A stretch of DNA of 46,675 bases from an uncultured Oscillibacter sp. (GTDB taxonomy: Bacteria; Bacillota; Clostridia; Oscillospirales; Oscillospiraceae). Positions within the stretch are counted from its first letter, which is position 1. Every line of letters starts with the position of its first letter. Positions 16,065-25,294 of this stretch are shown here, in pieces. The DNA lies in contig CATLJA010000005.1 of NCBI GenBank assembly GCA_949959305.1, positions 1 through 46,675 of the forward strand, written 5' to 3'. Position numbers and translations under genes: made by a program. Below the pieces are notes generated by a model. It saw only the letters and a program-made list of their open reading frames with translations. It did no database searches and was not told the DNA's origin.

Positions 16065-18172
16065 GTGCCCACCGCCCTTCGCTCGGGCCGGGCGGCAGGC
16101 TCCAGGGTGATATTGCCGATGGCCTGAATCTGCACGGCGCTGGTGATTTCATTGAAGGACAGCACGTAAACGCCGGGATAGAACTGGGTAATCATTTTCG
16201 AGAAATAGCCCCGGATCACCTGGCTGACCAGGATGATGGGCGTTTGGGAGAGGTCGTTGAACTTCTTCATCTGGCCCGCCAGCTGGGAGACAATCTGCTG
16301 CATCAGCTCCGGGCCCATGGCCAGGTACACGCCCTGCTCGTTCCGGGTAAGGGAGGCGATAATCTTCTTCTCCACCTCCGCGTCCAGGGTGACCACCCGG
16401 AGCTGCCCGTCCTCGCAGAAGCGGCGGGTGATGGTCCGGGCCAGCGCGCCCCGGACCTGCTCCGTGGCGGCGTCCACGTCCCGGCCCTGGACCAGCGCGT
16501 CGGCCAGGGTCTCCACGATGGTTCCCAGGTCCTTGATGGGCACTCCCTCTTTCAGGAGGTTCCGCAGCACCTTTTCCAGCGTCGCGTAGGAGATAACGCC
16601 GGGAATGGCCTCCTCCACCAGCTCCGGGGCGGTGCGCTTCAGATTCTCCACCAGCTGAATGGTCTCCGTCCGGCCCAGCATCTCGTAGGCGTACTTTTTC
16701 ACTGTCTCCGAAAGGTGGGTCAGCATGACGGACAGGGGGTCGATAACGTTGTAGCCGTAAATTTCCGCCATTTCCTTGTTCTCCGGCAGAATCCACCGGG
16801 AGGGGATGCCGTAGGCGGGCTCGATGGTCTCGATGCCGTCGATTTCCCCCAGGGGGTTGGCGGGCTCCAGGGCCAGGTAGTAATCCACCAGTATCTCGCC
16901 CCGGGCCACCTCCTCGCCCCGGATGCGGATGACGTACTGGTTCGTCCCCAGGGACGACGCGTCGTGCAGCCGGATGGAGGGGAAGACAAAGCCCATGTCC
17001 TGGGCGTACTGGCGGCGGAAAATGACGATGCGGCTGATGAGCTTGCCGCCGTGGCTCTCGTCCACCATGGGGATGAGGCTGTATCCAAACTCCATCTCGA
17101 TGGGCTCCACCGAGAGGAGGTTGTAGACGTTGTTGATGTCCTTGTAATAGTCGGTCTCGCTGGGCGCGGCGGCCTCGGACGTTTGCTGCTGCTGCTCCGC
17201 AGCGGCCTGGAGGGCGGCGGTCTCCTGCCGCTCCTGGTCCATGCGGCTGCTGACAAACCAGCCCGCCCCCAGCAGAAGCCCGCCGCCCACGGCCAGGGCG
17301 AAGTGGGGCGTGTTGGGTATGGCCGCCAGGAACAGGAGGATAACGCCGGTGGTCATGATGGCCCGGGGCTGGTTCTTGAACTGCCCGATAACGTCCTTGT
17401 TGAGGCTTCCCTCAGACACGGAGCGGGTGACAATCATGCCCGTGGCGGTGGAAATCATCAGCGCCGGAAGCTGGGAGACCAGGCCGTCGCCGATGGTGAC
17501 GATGGAGTATTTGGAAAGAACGTCGGTAAACTGCCCGCCGTTCACCACCATTCCGATGATGGTGCCCCCGATGAAGTTGATCATGGTGATCAACAACGAC
17601 ATGGTGGCGTCGCCTTTGACGATCTTGGTGGCGCCGTCCATGGCGCCGTAGAAGTCGGCCTCTTTTTGAATCTTGTGCCGGCGGCTCTTGGCCTCCTGCT
17701 CGTCAATGAGGCCGGAGCTGAGGTCCGCGTCGATGGCCATCTGCTTGCCGGGCATGGCGTCCAGGGTGAACCGGGCGGCCACCTCGGCCACGCGCTCGGC
17801 GCCCTTGGTGATGACGATGAACTGCACCAGCACGATGATCAGGAAGATCACCACGCCGACGACGATATTGCCGCCGGTAATCAGGCCGCCGAAGTTTTGA
17901 ATCACCTCTCCGGCGTAGCCGTTCCAGAGAATCTGCCGCGTTGTGGACACGTTCAGCCCCAGCCGGAACAGCGTGGTAATCAGCAGCAAAGACGGGAAGA
18001 TGGAAAACTCCAGGGCCTCGGAAATGTTCATCGTGATCATCAGGATCATGACGGACAGCCCGATGTTCACCACCAGCAGAATGTCCAGCAGGGGCGTGGG
18101 CAGGGGGATAATCAAAAACAGGACGATAACCACGACGGCAAGAGATATTACGTTGTCCAGAATCTTTCTCAA
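16061..18172 (-). CDS. flhA: Flagellar export gate protein FlhA
   Basis: FlhA forms the nonameric ring of the flagellar type III export gate. The N-terminal half has about eight membrane helices (about 1-315), with the FHIPEP-family segment RFTLDAMPGKQMAIDADL at 134-151. The C-terminal cytoplasmic half docks chaperones such as FliS. The length of 703 residues is normal. The start is TTG at 18172, with CAGGAGGTGA upstream. In many clostridia flhF and flhG follow flhA; here the sigma-28 gene follows with a 4-base overlap. Confidence 0.96.
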   Translation of the reverse strand: MRKILDNVISLAVVVIVLFLIIPLPTPLLDILLVVNIGLSVMILMITMNISEALEFSIFPSLLLITTLFRLGLNVSTTRQILWNGYAGEVIQNFGGLITGGNIVVGVVIFLIIVLVQFIVITKGAERVAEVAARFTLDAMPGKQMAIDADLSSGLIDEQEAKSRRHKIQKEADFYGAMDGATKIVKGDATMSLLITMINFIGGTIIGMVVNGGQFTDVLSKYSIVTIGDGLVSQLPALMISTATGMIVTRSVSEGSLNKDVIGQFKNQPRAIMTTGVILLFLAAIPNTPHFALAVGGGLLLGAGWFVSSRMDQERQETAALQAAAEQQQQTSEAAAPSETDYYKDINNVYNLLSVEPIEMEFGYSLIPMVDESHGGKLISRIVIFRRQYAQDMGFVFPSIRLHDASSLGTNQYVIRIRGEEVARGEILVDYYLALEPANPLGEIDGIETIEPAYGIPSRWILPENKEMAEIYGYNVIDPLSVMLTHLSETVKKYAYEMLGRTETIQLVENLKRTAPELVEEAIPGVISYATLEKVLRNLLKEGVPIKDLGTIVETLADALVQGRDVDAATEQVRGALARTITRRFCEDGQLRVVTLDAEVEKKIIASLTRNEQGVYLAMGPELMQQIVSQLAGQMKKFNDLSQTPIILVSQVIRGYFSKMITQFYPGVYVLSFNEITSAVQIQAIGNITLEPAARPERRAVGT

Positions 18173-18256
18173 GCGCCGGTCACCTCCTGTTCCATAAGTT
18201 CCTTTCCGCTCCGGCTCCGGGCCGGCCAGCCTTATCCTGTGGACAAAGCGGCAAAT

Positions 18257-19330
18257 TTATTTTACCAGCTTGTGGTCTTCGTTCAGCCGGAAGATGTAGA
18301 CCAGCACCTCCGCCACGGGATTGTAAAGCTCCGGCGGAATCTCCTGGTCCAGCTCCGCGTCCGCGTAGAGGGCGCGGGCCAGGGGCACGTTCTCGATAAT
18401 GGCCACCTTGTGCTCCTCCGCCACCTTCACGATGCGCAGGGCCAGGGAATCCTGCCCCTTGGCAAGGACGATGGGGGCCGCGTCCTCGTCCGGACGGTAC
18501 CGGAGGGCCACGGCGAAGTGGGTGGGATTTCGAATGACCACGTCGGCCTGGGGAACCTGCTGCATCATGCGGCTTTGTGCCCGCTTGCGCTGCATTTCCT
18601 TGATCTTGCCCTTAATCTGGGGATCGCCTTCGGTCTGTTTGTACTCTTCTTTAATCTCCTGCTTGCTCATGCGGATGCCGCGCTCGTAGTCCCACCATTG
18701 GTACATGAAATCCAGGGCCGCCAGGGCGATGAACGCCAGGCCGATCTTCACGATCATGCTCATGCCCTCGGAAAACAGGTGCTGGGCGGAGGCGCGGAGG
18801 TCCACATAAAGATATTTGGCGCTCTCATGGAACATGCCGCTGATGCTGAAATAGACGATGACCATGAGGATGCTGATTTTCAGCATGCCCTTCAGGGCGT
18901 TCACCAAGCTTTTCAGGGAGAACAGCCGCTTGAAGCCCTCCAGGGGGTTGATGCGGCTGAATTTTGGCTTCATCAGCTCGCTGCTGACCAGAAGCCTGGT
19001 CTGGGCGAAGGTCGCCGCGACGGCGCACAGCGCCGTCACCAGCGTAATGGGAAGCACGGTCCGGGCCATCAGGCCCAGGGACTGCATGGTCAGCTCGTGA
19101 AGAATGTCGCCGGCGGACATGCCGGAGGCCAGGTCCACCTGGGTAAAGCAAAAACGCATGAAGCCGCTCAGCTCTTCCCCAATGCGCCCCGCCATCATCC
19201 AGAAGACGCTGAAGGAACCCAGCAGCGTGACCACGGCCACGGCGTCCTGGCTCAGGAAGACGTTGCCCTTTTTTCGTTCGTCCCGCCGCTTTTTTGGGGT
19301 TGCTTTCTCGGTTTTAGAGCTGTCCGCCAT
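18257..19330 (-). CDS. flhB: Flagellar export switch protein FlhB
   Basis: FlhB switches export from hook to filament substrates. The first 25 residues are basic (KTEKATPKKRRDERKKG), four membrane helices follow to about residue 215, and the cytoplasmic part carries the self-cleavage site NPTH at Asn268. Length 357 is normal and FliR is separate. The 84-bp gap to flhA is one of the longer ones in this operon and holds only a weak GC hairpin near 18220. Confidence 0.96.
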   Translation of the reverse strand: MADSSKTEKATPKKRRDERKKGNVFLSQDAVAVVTLLGSFSVFWMMAGRIGEELSGFMRFCFTQVDLASGMSAGDILHELTMQSLGLMARTVLPITLVTALCAVAATFAQTRLLVSSELMKPKFSRINPLEGFKRLFSLKSLVNALKGMLKISILMVIVYFSISGMFHESAKYLYVDLRASAQHLFSEGMSMIVKIGLAFIALAALDFMYQWWDYERGIRMSKQEIKEEYKQTEGDPQIKGKIKEMQRKRAQSRMMQQVPQADVVIRNPTHFAVALRYRPDEDAAPIVLAKGQDSLALRIVKVAEEHKVAIIENVPLARALYADAELDQEIPPELYNPVAEVLVYIFRLNEDHKLVK

Positions 19331-19375
19331 CCGTCATCCCCCCTTTCCGGACCTTCCCGCCGCCCAAGGCGGCGG

Positions 19376-20140
19376 CTACGCCATCAGCCCCAGCATCACG
19401 CGGAGGCTGCCCAGCATGTTCAGCTCCGCCTCCAGGAGGAACTCGCTGATGGGAAGCATCAGCATCAGCAGCAGCCCCAGGCCCACAATGACCTTGAGCT
19501 CAATGTTGATGGAAAACACGTTGATTTGGGGAATGACCTTCATCAAAACGCCCATGCCCAGCTGGCCGATCAGCTCCGCCGCCAGGACGGGCATGCAGAG
19601 CTTCACCGCCAGAACCGTGCACTCGACAAAAAGCTCCAGGGCCAGATTGCTGACGTCGTTCCCGATGGAAACCCCGCCGTACCCCACCACCTCGCCGGAG
19701 GTAATCATAATCCGCAGCAGGGTGTGGTGCCCGTTTCCGGCAAAAAAGAGGAGAATCATCAGGGTGTTGAGCAGCGTGCCCGTTACGGACATGTTGGACT
19801 GGGAGCCGGAGTCGTAAATCTGGTTCATGGTCATGCCCATCTGTGTGTCGATGGCCAGGCCCGCCATCTGCGGGATATAGAAGAAAAAGTGCACCACCAT
19901 GCCCAGCGCGAGGCCCACCGCCAGCTCCAGCAGCAGCGCCCCGGCAAAGGGGAGCACGCCCGCCGGCGGCTCCACCCGCCCGCCCGTCACCGAGTAGGTG
20001 AAGGCTGACAGGACCAGAATCAGACCGGCCCGGACGGTCCGGGGAAAGTTCTGCCTGCCCAGCAGCGGGTTGAACAGCACAAAGCCGCTCATCCGGGCTG
20101 TCATCAGCAAAAAGAGCGCCAGGGCCCCTTCGTCTATCAT
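19376..20140 (-). CDS. fliR: Flagellar export gate protein FliR
   Basis: A 254-residue integral membrane protein with about six hydrophobic helices, beginning LALFLLMTARMSGFVLFNPL and containing GLAIDTQMGMTMNQIYD, both typical of FliR. It forms the export gate with FliP and FliQ. It starts 11 bp after fliQ, with GGAGGGG before the ATG. Confidence 0.95.
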   Translation of the reverse strand: MIDEGALALFLLMTARMSGFVLFNPLLGRQNFPRTVRAGLILVLSAFTYSVTGGRVEPPAGVLPFAGALLLELAVGLALGMVVHFFFYIPQMAGLAIDTQMGMTMNQIYDSGSQSNMSVTGTLLNTLMILLFFAGNGHHTLLRIMITSGEVVGYGGVSIGNDVSNLALELFVECTVLAVKLCMPVLAAELIGQLGMGVLMKVIPQINVFSINIELKVIVGLGLLLMLMLPISEFLLEAELNMLGSLRVMLGLMA

Positions 20141-20151
20141 AGGCCCCTCCG

Positions 20152-20415
20152 CTAAATCTGCGTCATCAGGTCGAAGATTTCCCGGGTGTACTCCTGCAGC
20201 GTCGTCAGCATCCAGCCGCCCGCCACAAGCAGCACGCCCACTACAATGACCACCTTCAAGATAAAGGAGATGGTCTGCTCGTGAATCTGCGTCACCGCCT
20301 GGAAAATAGCCACCAGCACGCCGGCCATCATGCTTAAAACCAGCATGGGCCCGCCCAGCTTAATGACCACGCCCACGGCGTCCCGCATCACGTCGGTTAT
20401 CATTCCCGTATCCAT
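20152..20415 (-). CDS. fliQ: Flagellar export gate protein FliQ
   Basis: An 87-residue protein with two membrane helices and the family core GVLVAIFQAVTQIHEQTISF. It is part of the FliPQR gate. It lies 14 bp after fliP, with GGAGGGCTGAGGA ahead of its ATG. Confidence 0.95.
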   Translation of the reverse strand: MDTGMITDVMRDAVGVVIKLGGPMLVLSMMAGVLVAIFQAVTQIHEQTISFILKVVIVVGVLLVAGGWMLTTLQEYTREIFDLMTQI

Positions 20416-20429
20416 TCCTCAGCCCTCCG

Positions 20430-21104
20430 CTAGTGAAAGCCCCGGACCAGGGTGGAGAACAGCAGCTCCCACCCGTTCAGGGTCACGAACAGCAGCAGCT
20501 TGAAAGGCGCGGAAATCATGGACGGCGGCAGCATAATCATACCCATGGACATCAGCGTACAGGACACCACAATGTCAATCAGCATGAAGGGAATATACAG
20601 CAGCAGCCCGATGGTAAAGGCCTTGGACAGCTCGCAGGTCACGAAGGCCGGCACAATAATCCGCAGCGGCAGCGTCTCCACCACCGTCCGGGTGTTCACT
20701 TCCTCCGGCATCTCCACATGGGCCATGTCGCAGTACATCTCCAGGGTATTGACCTTGGTATTGCGCACCATAAATTCCGACAGGGGCACCGCGGCCCGCC
20801 GGAGGAATTCCTCCTGGTCGATTTCCTCCGCAGCGTAGGGCTCGTAAGCCTCCTTCTGTATGCGGGTTATGGTGGGGGACATGGTAAAAAACGTCATAAA
20901 CAGCGCCAGCCCAATCAGCACAAGGTTGGGCGGCGTCTGCTGCGTGCCCATGGCGTTGCGCAGAAATGAAAAGGAGATGACAAACCGGGTGAAGGACGTC
21001 ATCATCACCACGAGAGAAGGCAGAAGCGTAATCGCCGTCATCAAAAAGATGATTTCCAGCGCCTGCACATTCTCGCCGTTTACATTGATCAGCCCTTCCG
21101 GCAC
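20430..21104 (-). CDS. fliP: Flagellar export gate protein FliP
   Basis: The family hallmarks are present: TSFTRFVISFSFLRNAMGTQ, then PPNLVLIGLALFMTFFTMSP, and a C-terminal half with LLYIPFMLIDIVVSCTLMSM. FliP is a core subunit of the export gate. With 224 residues it lacks the cleavable signal peptide of enterobacterial FliP; the start is GTG at 21104, close after the fliO stop, with GGAGG about ten bases upstream. Confidence 0.95.
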   Translation of the reverse strand: MPEGLINVNGENVQALEIIFLMTAITLLPSLVVMMTSFTRFVISFSFLRNAMGTQQTPPNLVLIGLALFMTFFTMSPTITRIQKEAYEPYAAEEIDQEEFLRRAAVPLSEFMVRNTKVNTLEMYCDMAHVEMPEEVNTRTVVETLPLRIIVPAFVTCELSKAFTIGLLLYIPFMLIDIVVSCTLMSMGMIMLPPSMISAPFKLLLFVTLNGWELLFSTLVRGFH

Positions 21105-21111
21105 CTCCGCT

Positions 21112-21480
21112 TCACCTCCGCTCCCGTTGTTTCATGGCGCTGAGAAACGCCTCTTTAAAGCCCGGCCTTCCCTCCGCCGCCTCCGGCGGCTTCCAGGCGG
21201 CGGCCTCCTCCCCGCTGAGCTCCGCCAGCAGGGATACCCCCGCCGTACCGGCGCCCAGGAGCAGGTAGCGCTCTCCCACCCGGGCCAGGATCAGGCTCTG
21301 ATCCCTTCCCAGGACCAGCCGGTCCAGAATTTCCATCCGGCGGCCCCTAGAGACAGCGCCCAGGGCTCCCCGGCCCGCCGCATACTTGGTAAACCAATAG
21401 GCAAGGCCGATAACCAGGACGACGCAGACCAGCATCCAAAGCAGGGAAGCCAGGGCCGCGTCACCCCCTGAACCCAGCAT
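21112..21480 (-). CDS. fliO: Flagellar biosynthesis protein FliO/FliZ
   Basis: A short protein of 122 residues with one N-terminal membrane helix (about 13-31) and a cytoplasmic part with MEILDRLVLGRDQSLILARV and YLLLG, the FliO signature. It helps assemble the FliP ring. It begins 3 bp after cheY with no clear ribosome site, so translational coupling is likely. A Pro/Glu-rich tail follows the conserved part. Confidence 0.9.
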   Translation of the reverse strand: MLGSGGDAALASLLWMLVCVVLVIGLAYWFTKYAAGRGALGAVSRGRRMEILDRLVLGRDQSLILARVGERYLLLGAGTAGVSLLAELSGEEAAAWKPPEAAEGRPGFKEAFLSAMKQRERR

Positions 21481-21483
21481 CCG

Positions 21484-21852
21484 TCAGGGATTGCCCAGGA
21501 TGGTGCTGACGGTCTTGAGCACCCGGTCGGGCTTGAAGGGCTTGACGATGAAGTCCTTCGCGCCGGAGCGCACCGCGTCCATGACCATGCTCTCCTGGCC
21601 CATGGCGGAGCACATGACCACGTTGGCGCCGCTGTCCTTGGCGCGGATGGCCTTCAGGGCCTCCAGGCCGTCCATGTTGGGCATGGTGATGTCCATAATC
21701 ACCAGGTCCGGGCCAATCTCGCCGAACTTCTCCACCGCGTCCGCGCCGTCAACGGCCTCGAACAGCTCCGTATACCCGTTCTTGCTCAGGGTATCCTTAA
21801 TCATCTTCCGCATAAAGGCGGCGTCGTCGACCAGCAGAATCTTCTTAGCCAT
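21484..21852 (-). CDS. cheY: Chemotaxis response regulator CheY
   Basis: A single receiver domain of 122 residues. Acidic residues Asp9/Asp10, phospho-acceptor Asp54 in VIMDITMPNMDG, switch Ser in MCSAMGQ and the Lys in IVKPF are all in place. CheY-P binds FliM and FliY to alter rotation. It lies directly after fliY, as in other Firmicutes, and the 81-bp gap before it holds only a ribosome site and AT-rich DNA. Confidence 0.96.
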   Translation of the reverse strand: MAKKILLVDDAAFMRKMIKDTLSKNGYTELFEAVDGADAVEKFGEIGPDLVIMDITMPNMDGLEALKAIRAKDSGANVVMCSAMGQESMVMDAVRSGAKDFIVKPFKPDRVLKTVSTILGNP

Positions 21853-21933
21853 AGTCTTGTTCCTTCCTTCTTATCCAAATATATAATGATGTGTCGGTCT
21901 GATTATCTGAAAAGCGCTCCGGGACCCGGCCGC

Positions 21934-23406
21934 TTATTTCTTCACCAGCTCAATCACGGGGTCCTGGACAATCTCGGTGATGCGCACGCCGAAGTTGTCG
22001 TCGATCACCACCACGTCGCCTTTTGCCACGCATTTCCCGTTGACGAACAGGTCCACCTGGTCGCCCGCCAGCTTGTCGAGGACCACCAGGGACCCCTTGG
22101 AAAACTCCAGGATATCCTGCACCTTCCGGTGCGTCCGGCCAATCTCCACCGTCACCTGAAGGGGAACCTCCATAATGAGGTCCAGATTCTGCGCCTGCTC
22201 CTTCCCCAGCACGTCCGCCGGGTCCATCTCCCGCAGGGGCGCGGGCCGGGTGTTGATGACCTTGGGCTCCGGGGCCGGGGGCGCGGGAGCCGGAGCGGGG
22301 GCGTTGTTGGCCATGGCCGTGGTCATGGCCGTCATCATGGCCGCCATCATGGCTCCAAAGTCCGCCGCGGTGGCGGGCTGCGCCATGGGCTGGGCCGCCG
22401 GGGCCGGCTGGGGCGCAGCCTGAGGCGCGGAGGGAGCGGGCTGAGGCGCGGGCTGGGGAGCCGGGGCGGGGGCGGGCTCGCCGCCGCCCATGCCGGCCAG
22501 CATGGCCTCAATCTCCTCCTGGCTCATTTTCTTGCTGGAGGAAGCGGGCTCCGGCGCGGGAGCGGGGGTGGGTTCGCCACCGTCTGCGCCGCCGGCCAGC
22601 ATGGCCTCAATCTCCTCCTGGCTCATTTTCCTGCCGGAGGAAGCGGGCTCCGGGGCCGGGGCGGGAGCGGGCTCGCCGCCGCCCATGCCGGCCAGCATGG
22701 CCTCGATTTCCTCCTGGCTCATTTTTCCGCCGGAGGAGGCGGCGGGCTCCGGCGCGGGGGCAGGGGCGGGAGCGGGAGCCGGAGCAGGCGCCGCTTCCTC
22801 CTCTTCTTCGTCGCCCAGGCCCAGGCCCTTCAAAAGCTCCTTGGCCAGCTCCACGCTCATAACGTTCATGAATTCGCTCTCCAGGGCCCCCTCAATCCTG
22901 AGGGAGAAGCGGACGATGACGATGGTGTCCGCCCCCTGGGGGAGGTGATTCTGCTTGAAGGCGTCCAAATCCTCCAGCTCGAAGGGCTGGGGGGTGGAAA
23001 TATCCACCTGGTAGCCCAAAAAGTCGCTCATGGCCGTGGCGGCCGCGCCCATCATCTGGTTCATGACCTCGCAGACGGCGCTGATGGTCAGCTCGTTAAG
23101 CTCGAACTCCTCGTCCGGCGTCTCGCCGCCCATGAGGATGTCCACAATGACCTTGATGTCGCTGCGCTTGAGGAGCATGATGTTGCTCCCCGCCAGGCCC
23201 TCCACGTATTTAATCTCGATGCCCATGGCGGGCTCCAGGTTGCCCAGGGCGAAGTCCGCCGTTTTGATGGACGTGACCTTGGGGGTCGTGATATCGACTC
23301 TGTGCTCCAGAAGGTTGGACACTGCGGTGGCAGAGGAGCCAAGGCTGATGTTCATCATTTCCCCGAGGGCGTCAATCTCCATCGGGCTAAACAATTTCTT
23401 CTCCAT
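21934..23406 (-). CDS. fliY: Flagellar switch and CheY-P phosphatase protein FliY, with a long repeat-bearing linker
   Basis: FliY combines a CheC-like CheY-P phosphatase domain (about 1-198) and a C-terminal FliN domain (about 405-490) of the switch C-ring. Both E-x-x-N sites are intact: Glu16/Asn19 and Glu113/Asn116. Between the domains is a linker of about 205 residues rich in Pro and Ala. It contains three copies of MSQEEIEAMLAG at 229-240, 261-272 and 294-305, and a Met/Ala segment near 350-367. This motif resembles the CheY-binding peptide at the N-terminus of FliM. In other FliY proteins such a peptide is at the very N-terminus; here the protein begins directly with the phosphatase helix. 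It starts 5 bp after the fliM stop. Confidence 0.95.
   Translation of the reverse strand: MEKKLFSPMEIDALGEMMNISLGSSATAVSNLLEHRVDITTPKVTSIKTADFALGNLEPAMGIEIKYVEGLAGSNIMLLKRSDIKVIVDILMGGETPDEEFELNELTISAVCEVMNQMMGAAATAMSDFLGYQVDISTPQPFELEDLDAFKQNHLPQGADTIVIVRFSLRIEGALESEFMNVMSVELAKELLKGLGLGDEEEEEAAPAPAPAPAPAPAPEPAASSGGKMSQEEIEAMLAGMGGGEPAPAPAPEPASSGRKMSQEEIEAMLAGGADGGEPTPAPAPEPASSSKKMSQEEIEAMLAGMGGGEPAPAPAPQPAPQPAPSAPQAAPQPAPAAQPMAQPATAADFGAMMAAMMTAMTTAMANNAPAPAPAPPAPEPKVINTRPAPLREMDPADVLGKEQAQNLDLIMEVPLQVTVEIGRTHRKVQDILEFSKGSLVVLDKLAGDQVDLFVNGKCVAKGDVVVIDDNFGVRITEIVQDPVIELVKK
22492..22722 (-). repeat. Three direct repeats in fliY encoding a CheY-binding-like motif
   Basis: Three units spaced 96 and 99 bases apart each encode MSQEEIEAMLAG followed by an acidic/Gly and Pro/Ala spacer. 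The DNA copies are also alike, which points to tandem duplication in frame. Confidence 0.9.
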
Positions 23407-23411
23407 TCCGT

Positions 23412-24416
23412 CTACTCGCTCCTTTGCTCAAGCTGATAGCATACTTCATCTATCTTCACAGCCATGTTTTTCTTATGGGTTCCCATCTTTCCGGTAAACC
23501 AGTGGTAGCCGCCGATTTCCAGGTAAATGGGCGATTCCTTGGGCTGTCCCAAGTCGATAACGTCTCCCACGTTCAGATGGTAGATGTCGCTGAGGGAGAG
23601 CTGCGCGCTGGCCAGCTCCGCGATAATCTCCAGCTGGGAATCCCGCAGCTTGTCGAAAATCTCCTCGTGTTTGTCCTCCGCCGCCGACCTGCGCATGGGG
23701 CTCTCCCGGCTGATTTCCGCGAACACGTTGGTCAGCACCTCTCCGGGCAGGCACACGCTCATCCGCCCCGCCAAGTTGGGGAACGCCAGCTTCAAGTCCA
23801 CGATGACCACCGTCTCGTCCAGGCCAATCACCTGGTTCAGCGTGGGGTTGACCTCGGTCCGGCTGTAGTTGAAGTGGATGGGCACGTAATTCTCCCAGCT
23901 CCGGTCCATCACCTTGACTGTGTCGCTGGCCAGGTCCTCAAAGAGCTTCAGCTCCAAATCCGTGTAGCTGTAGTCGGACTCCAAATCGTCGTCCACAGCG
24001 CCTTCCCCGCCCAGCATCCGGTCCATCATGCTCAGGGCCGTCGAGGTGGAGATATAGAGCATTGCCGGCGTCTCCTGCATCTGCCCCTTCAATTCCACAT
24101 CGATCATGCCCAGCACGTCGCCCTCCGTCAGGGCGTTGGAAAACTCAAAGTATCGCTGTTCCTCGATGCTCTCCACCGTCACCTCGCAGGTGGAGCGGAG
24201 GCGGGCGTTCAGCCGCGAGCTGATTACCCGGGAATAGTTGTCAAAAATGCCGTTAAGCATTTTGATGCGGTCTTTGGTGAATTTGCGGGGACTGCTGAAG
24301 TCGTATTTCTGGTACTTCTTCTCCTGCTTATCGGCGGAAGGTTCCGAATCCTTTTCTCCGCTTCGGACCGCGTTCAGCAAAGCGTCAATTTGCGCTTGCG
24401 ATAATACGTCTGCCAT
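23412..24416 (-). CDS. fliM: Flagellar motor switch protein FliM
   Basis: FliM links the C-ring to CheY-P. The N-terminal CheY-binding peptide LSQAQIDALL is at residues 5-14, a linker follows, then the CheC-like middle domain (about 45-235) and the C-terminal FliN-like domain (about 250-330). Length 334 is usual. The ATG follows a run of G (GGGGGG). It is preceded by motB with a 62-bp gap and no fliL gene between. Confidence 0.96.
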   Translation of the reverse strand: MADVLSQAQIDALLNAVRSGEKDSEPSADKQEKKYQKYDFSSPRKFTKDRIKMLNGIFDNYSRVISSRLNARLRSTCEVTVESIEEQRYFEFSNALTEGDVLGMIDVELKGQMQETPAMLYISTSTALSMMDRMLGGEGAVDDDLESDYSYTDLELKLFEDLASDTVKVMDRSWENYVPIHFNYSRTEVNPTLNQVIGLDETVVIVDLKLAFPNLAGRMSVCLPGEVLTNVFAEISRESPMRRSAAEDKHEEIFDKLRDSQLEIIAELASAQLSLSDIYHLNVGDVIDLGQPKESPIYLEIGGYHWFTGKMGTHKKNMAVKIDEVCYQLEQRSE

Positions 24417-24478
24417 GTCATCCCCCCTATTCTACCTGGATTCCGGCGAAAAGCCGCCGGTGGCTCTCCCGCGGACGC

Positions 24479-25261
24479 TTACGACGTCATCACAATATAC
24501 TGCTGGATGCCGCCCTGCTCCGCTATTTCGGCCTCAATGTCCCGGCCGCTGATAATCATTTCCACCCGGCGGTTCTTCGCCCGGTTTTCCGCCGTGTCGT
24601 TGGGCGCGATGGGCCGCCACTCGCCGAAGCCCTCGCTGACCAGGCAGCTGGGCGGCACGTCGCTGTGCTGCTGTATGTACATGACCACGTTGGTGGCCCG
24701 CTCGCTGGAGAGGCTCCGGTCCACCGTGACCCGGTTGGGCCCCGTGCCCGCCCGGGCGGTGTGGCCCTGAATGCGGACCTCGTCCAGGGACGTGGCCACG
24801 CTGCTGAGCATATCGCACACCGCGTCCAGCACGGAATACGCCTCCTTCAAAATCACGGAGCTCTCCCCCGCGAAGAAGACGGACTGGCTGAAGGTGATGA
24901 AAATCTTGCCGCCGTCCTGGCTGACCGTAATCGCGTCCTGCAGATTCTGCTGCTGGACGAACTCCTGGATCTGCTCGAGCAGGGACTCCATATCCTCATC
25001 CACCTGCTCCTGGAGTTCCACAGGGTCCACGCCCTGTTCGCCGGGGTCGGCGCTGGGGCCTTCGGCCCCCTCGATGACGGGGTTTGGATCCTCCACCGCC
25101 GAGGGGTTGAAGCTTTGGACGATGGCCTTCCATTTATCCTCCGTGATGGTGGACATGGAGTACAAAAGCACAAAGAAGCACAGCAGCAACGTCACCATGT
25201 CGCCGTAGGTGTCCATCCAGTTCGCGCCGCCGCCTCCGCTGCTTTTTTTCTTAAGCGCCAT
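24479..25261 (-). CDS. motB: Stator protein MotB
   Basis: The 260-residue protein has a single membrane helix at about 20-40 with the ion-carrying Asp21 (YGDMVTLLLCFFVLLYS), a plug/linker region rich in acidic residues, and a C-terminal OmpA-like peptidoglycan-binding domain (about 125-245) with NRRVEMIISG. It anchors the stator to the cell wall. It overlaps nothing and lies 33 bp after motA. Confidence 0.95.
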   Translation of the reverse strand: MALKKKSSGGGGANWMDTYGDMVTLLLCFFVLLYSMSTITEDKWKAIVQSFNPSAVEDPNPVIEGAEGPSADPGEQGVDPVELQEQVDEDMESLLEQIQEFVQQQNLQDAITVSQDGGKIFITFSQSVFFAGESSVILKEAYSVLDAVCDMLSSVATSLDEVRIQGHTARAGTGPNRVTVDRSLSSERATNVVMYIQQHSDVPPSCLVSEGFGEWRPIAPNDTAENRAKNRRVEMIISGRDIEAEIAEQGGIQQYIVMTS

Positions 25262-25294
25262 TGCCGCTCACCTTTCCTTTCGGACCAACGGGTT

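Noticed and set aside
22492-22722. Reading the three fliY repeats as a CRISPR array or mobile repeat
   Set aside because: The units stay in frame, encode a meaningful motif and sit inside one gene; there are no uniform repeats with unique spacers.
24329-24336. GCCGATAA sigma-28 -10 match inside fliM (minus strand), and a similar one in fliK near 29428
   Set aside because: Both lie within codons for Ala-Asp-Lys in conserved or frame-fixed coding sequence, and the -35 boxes are poor. Likely chance.
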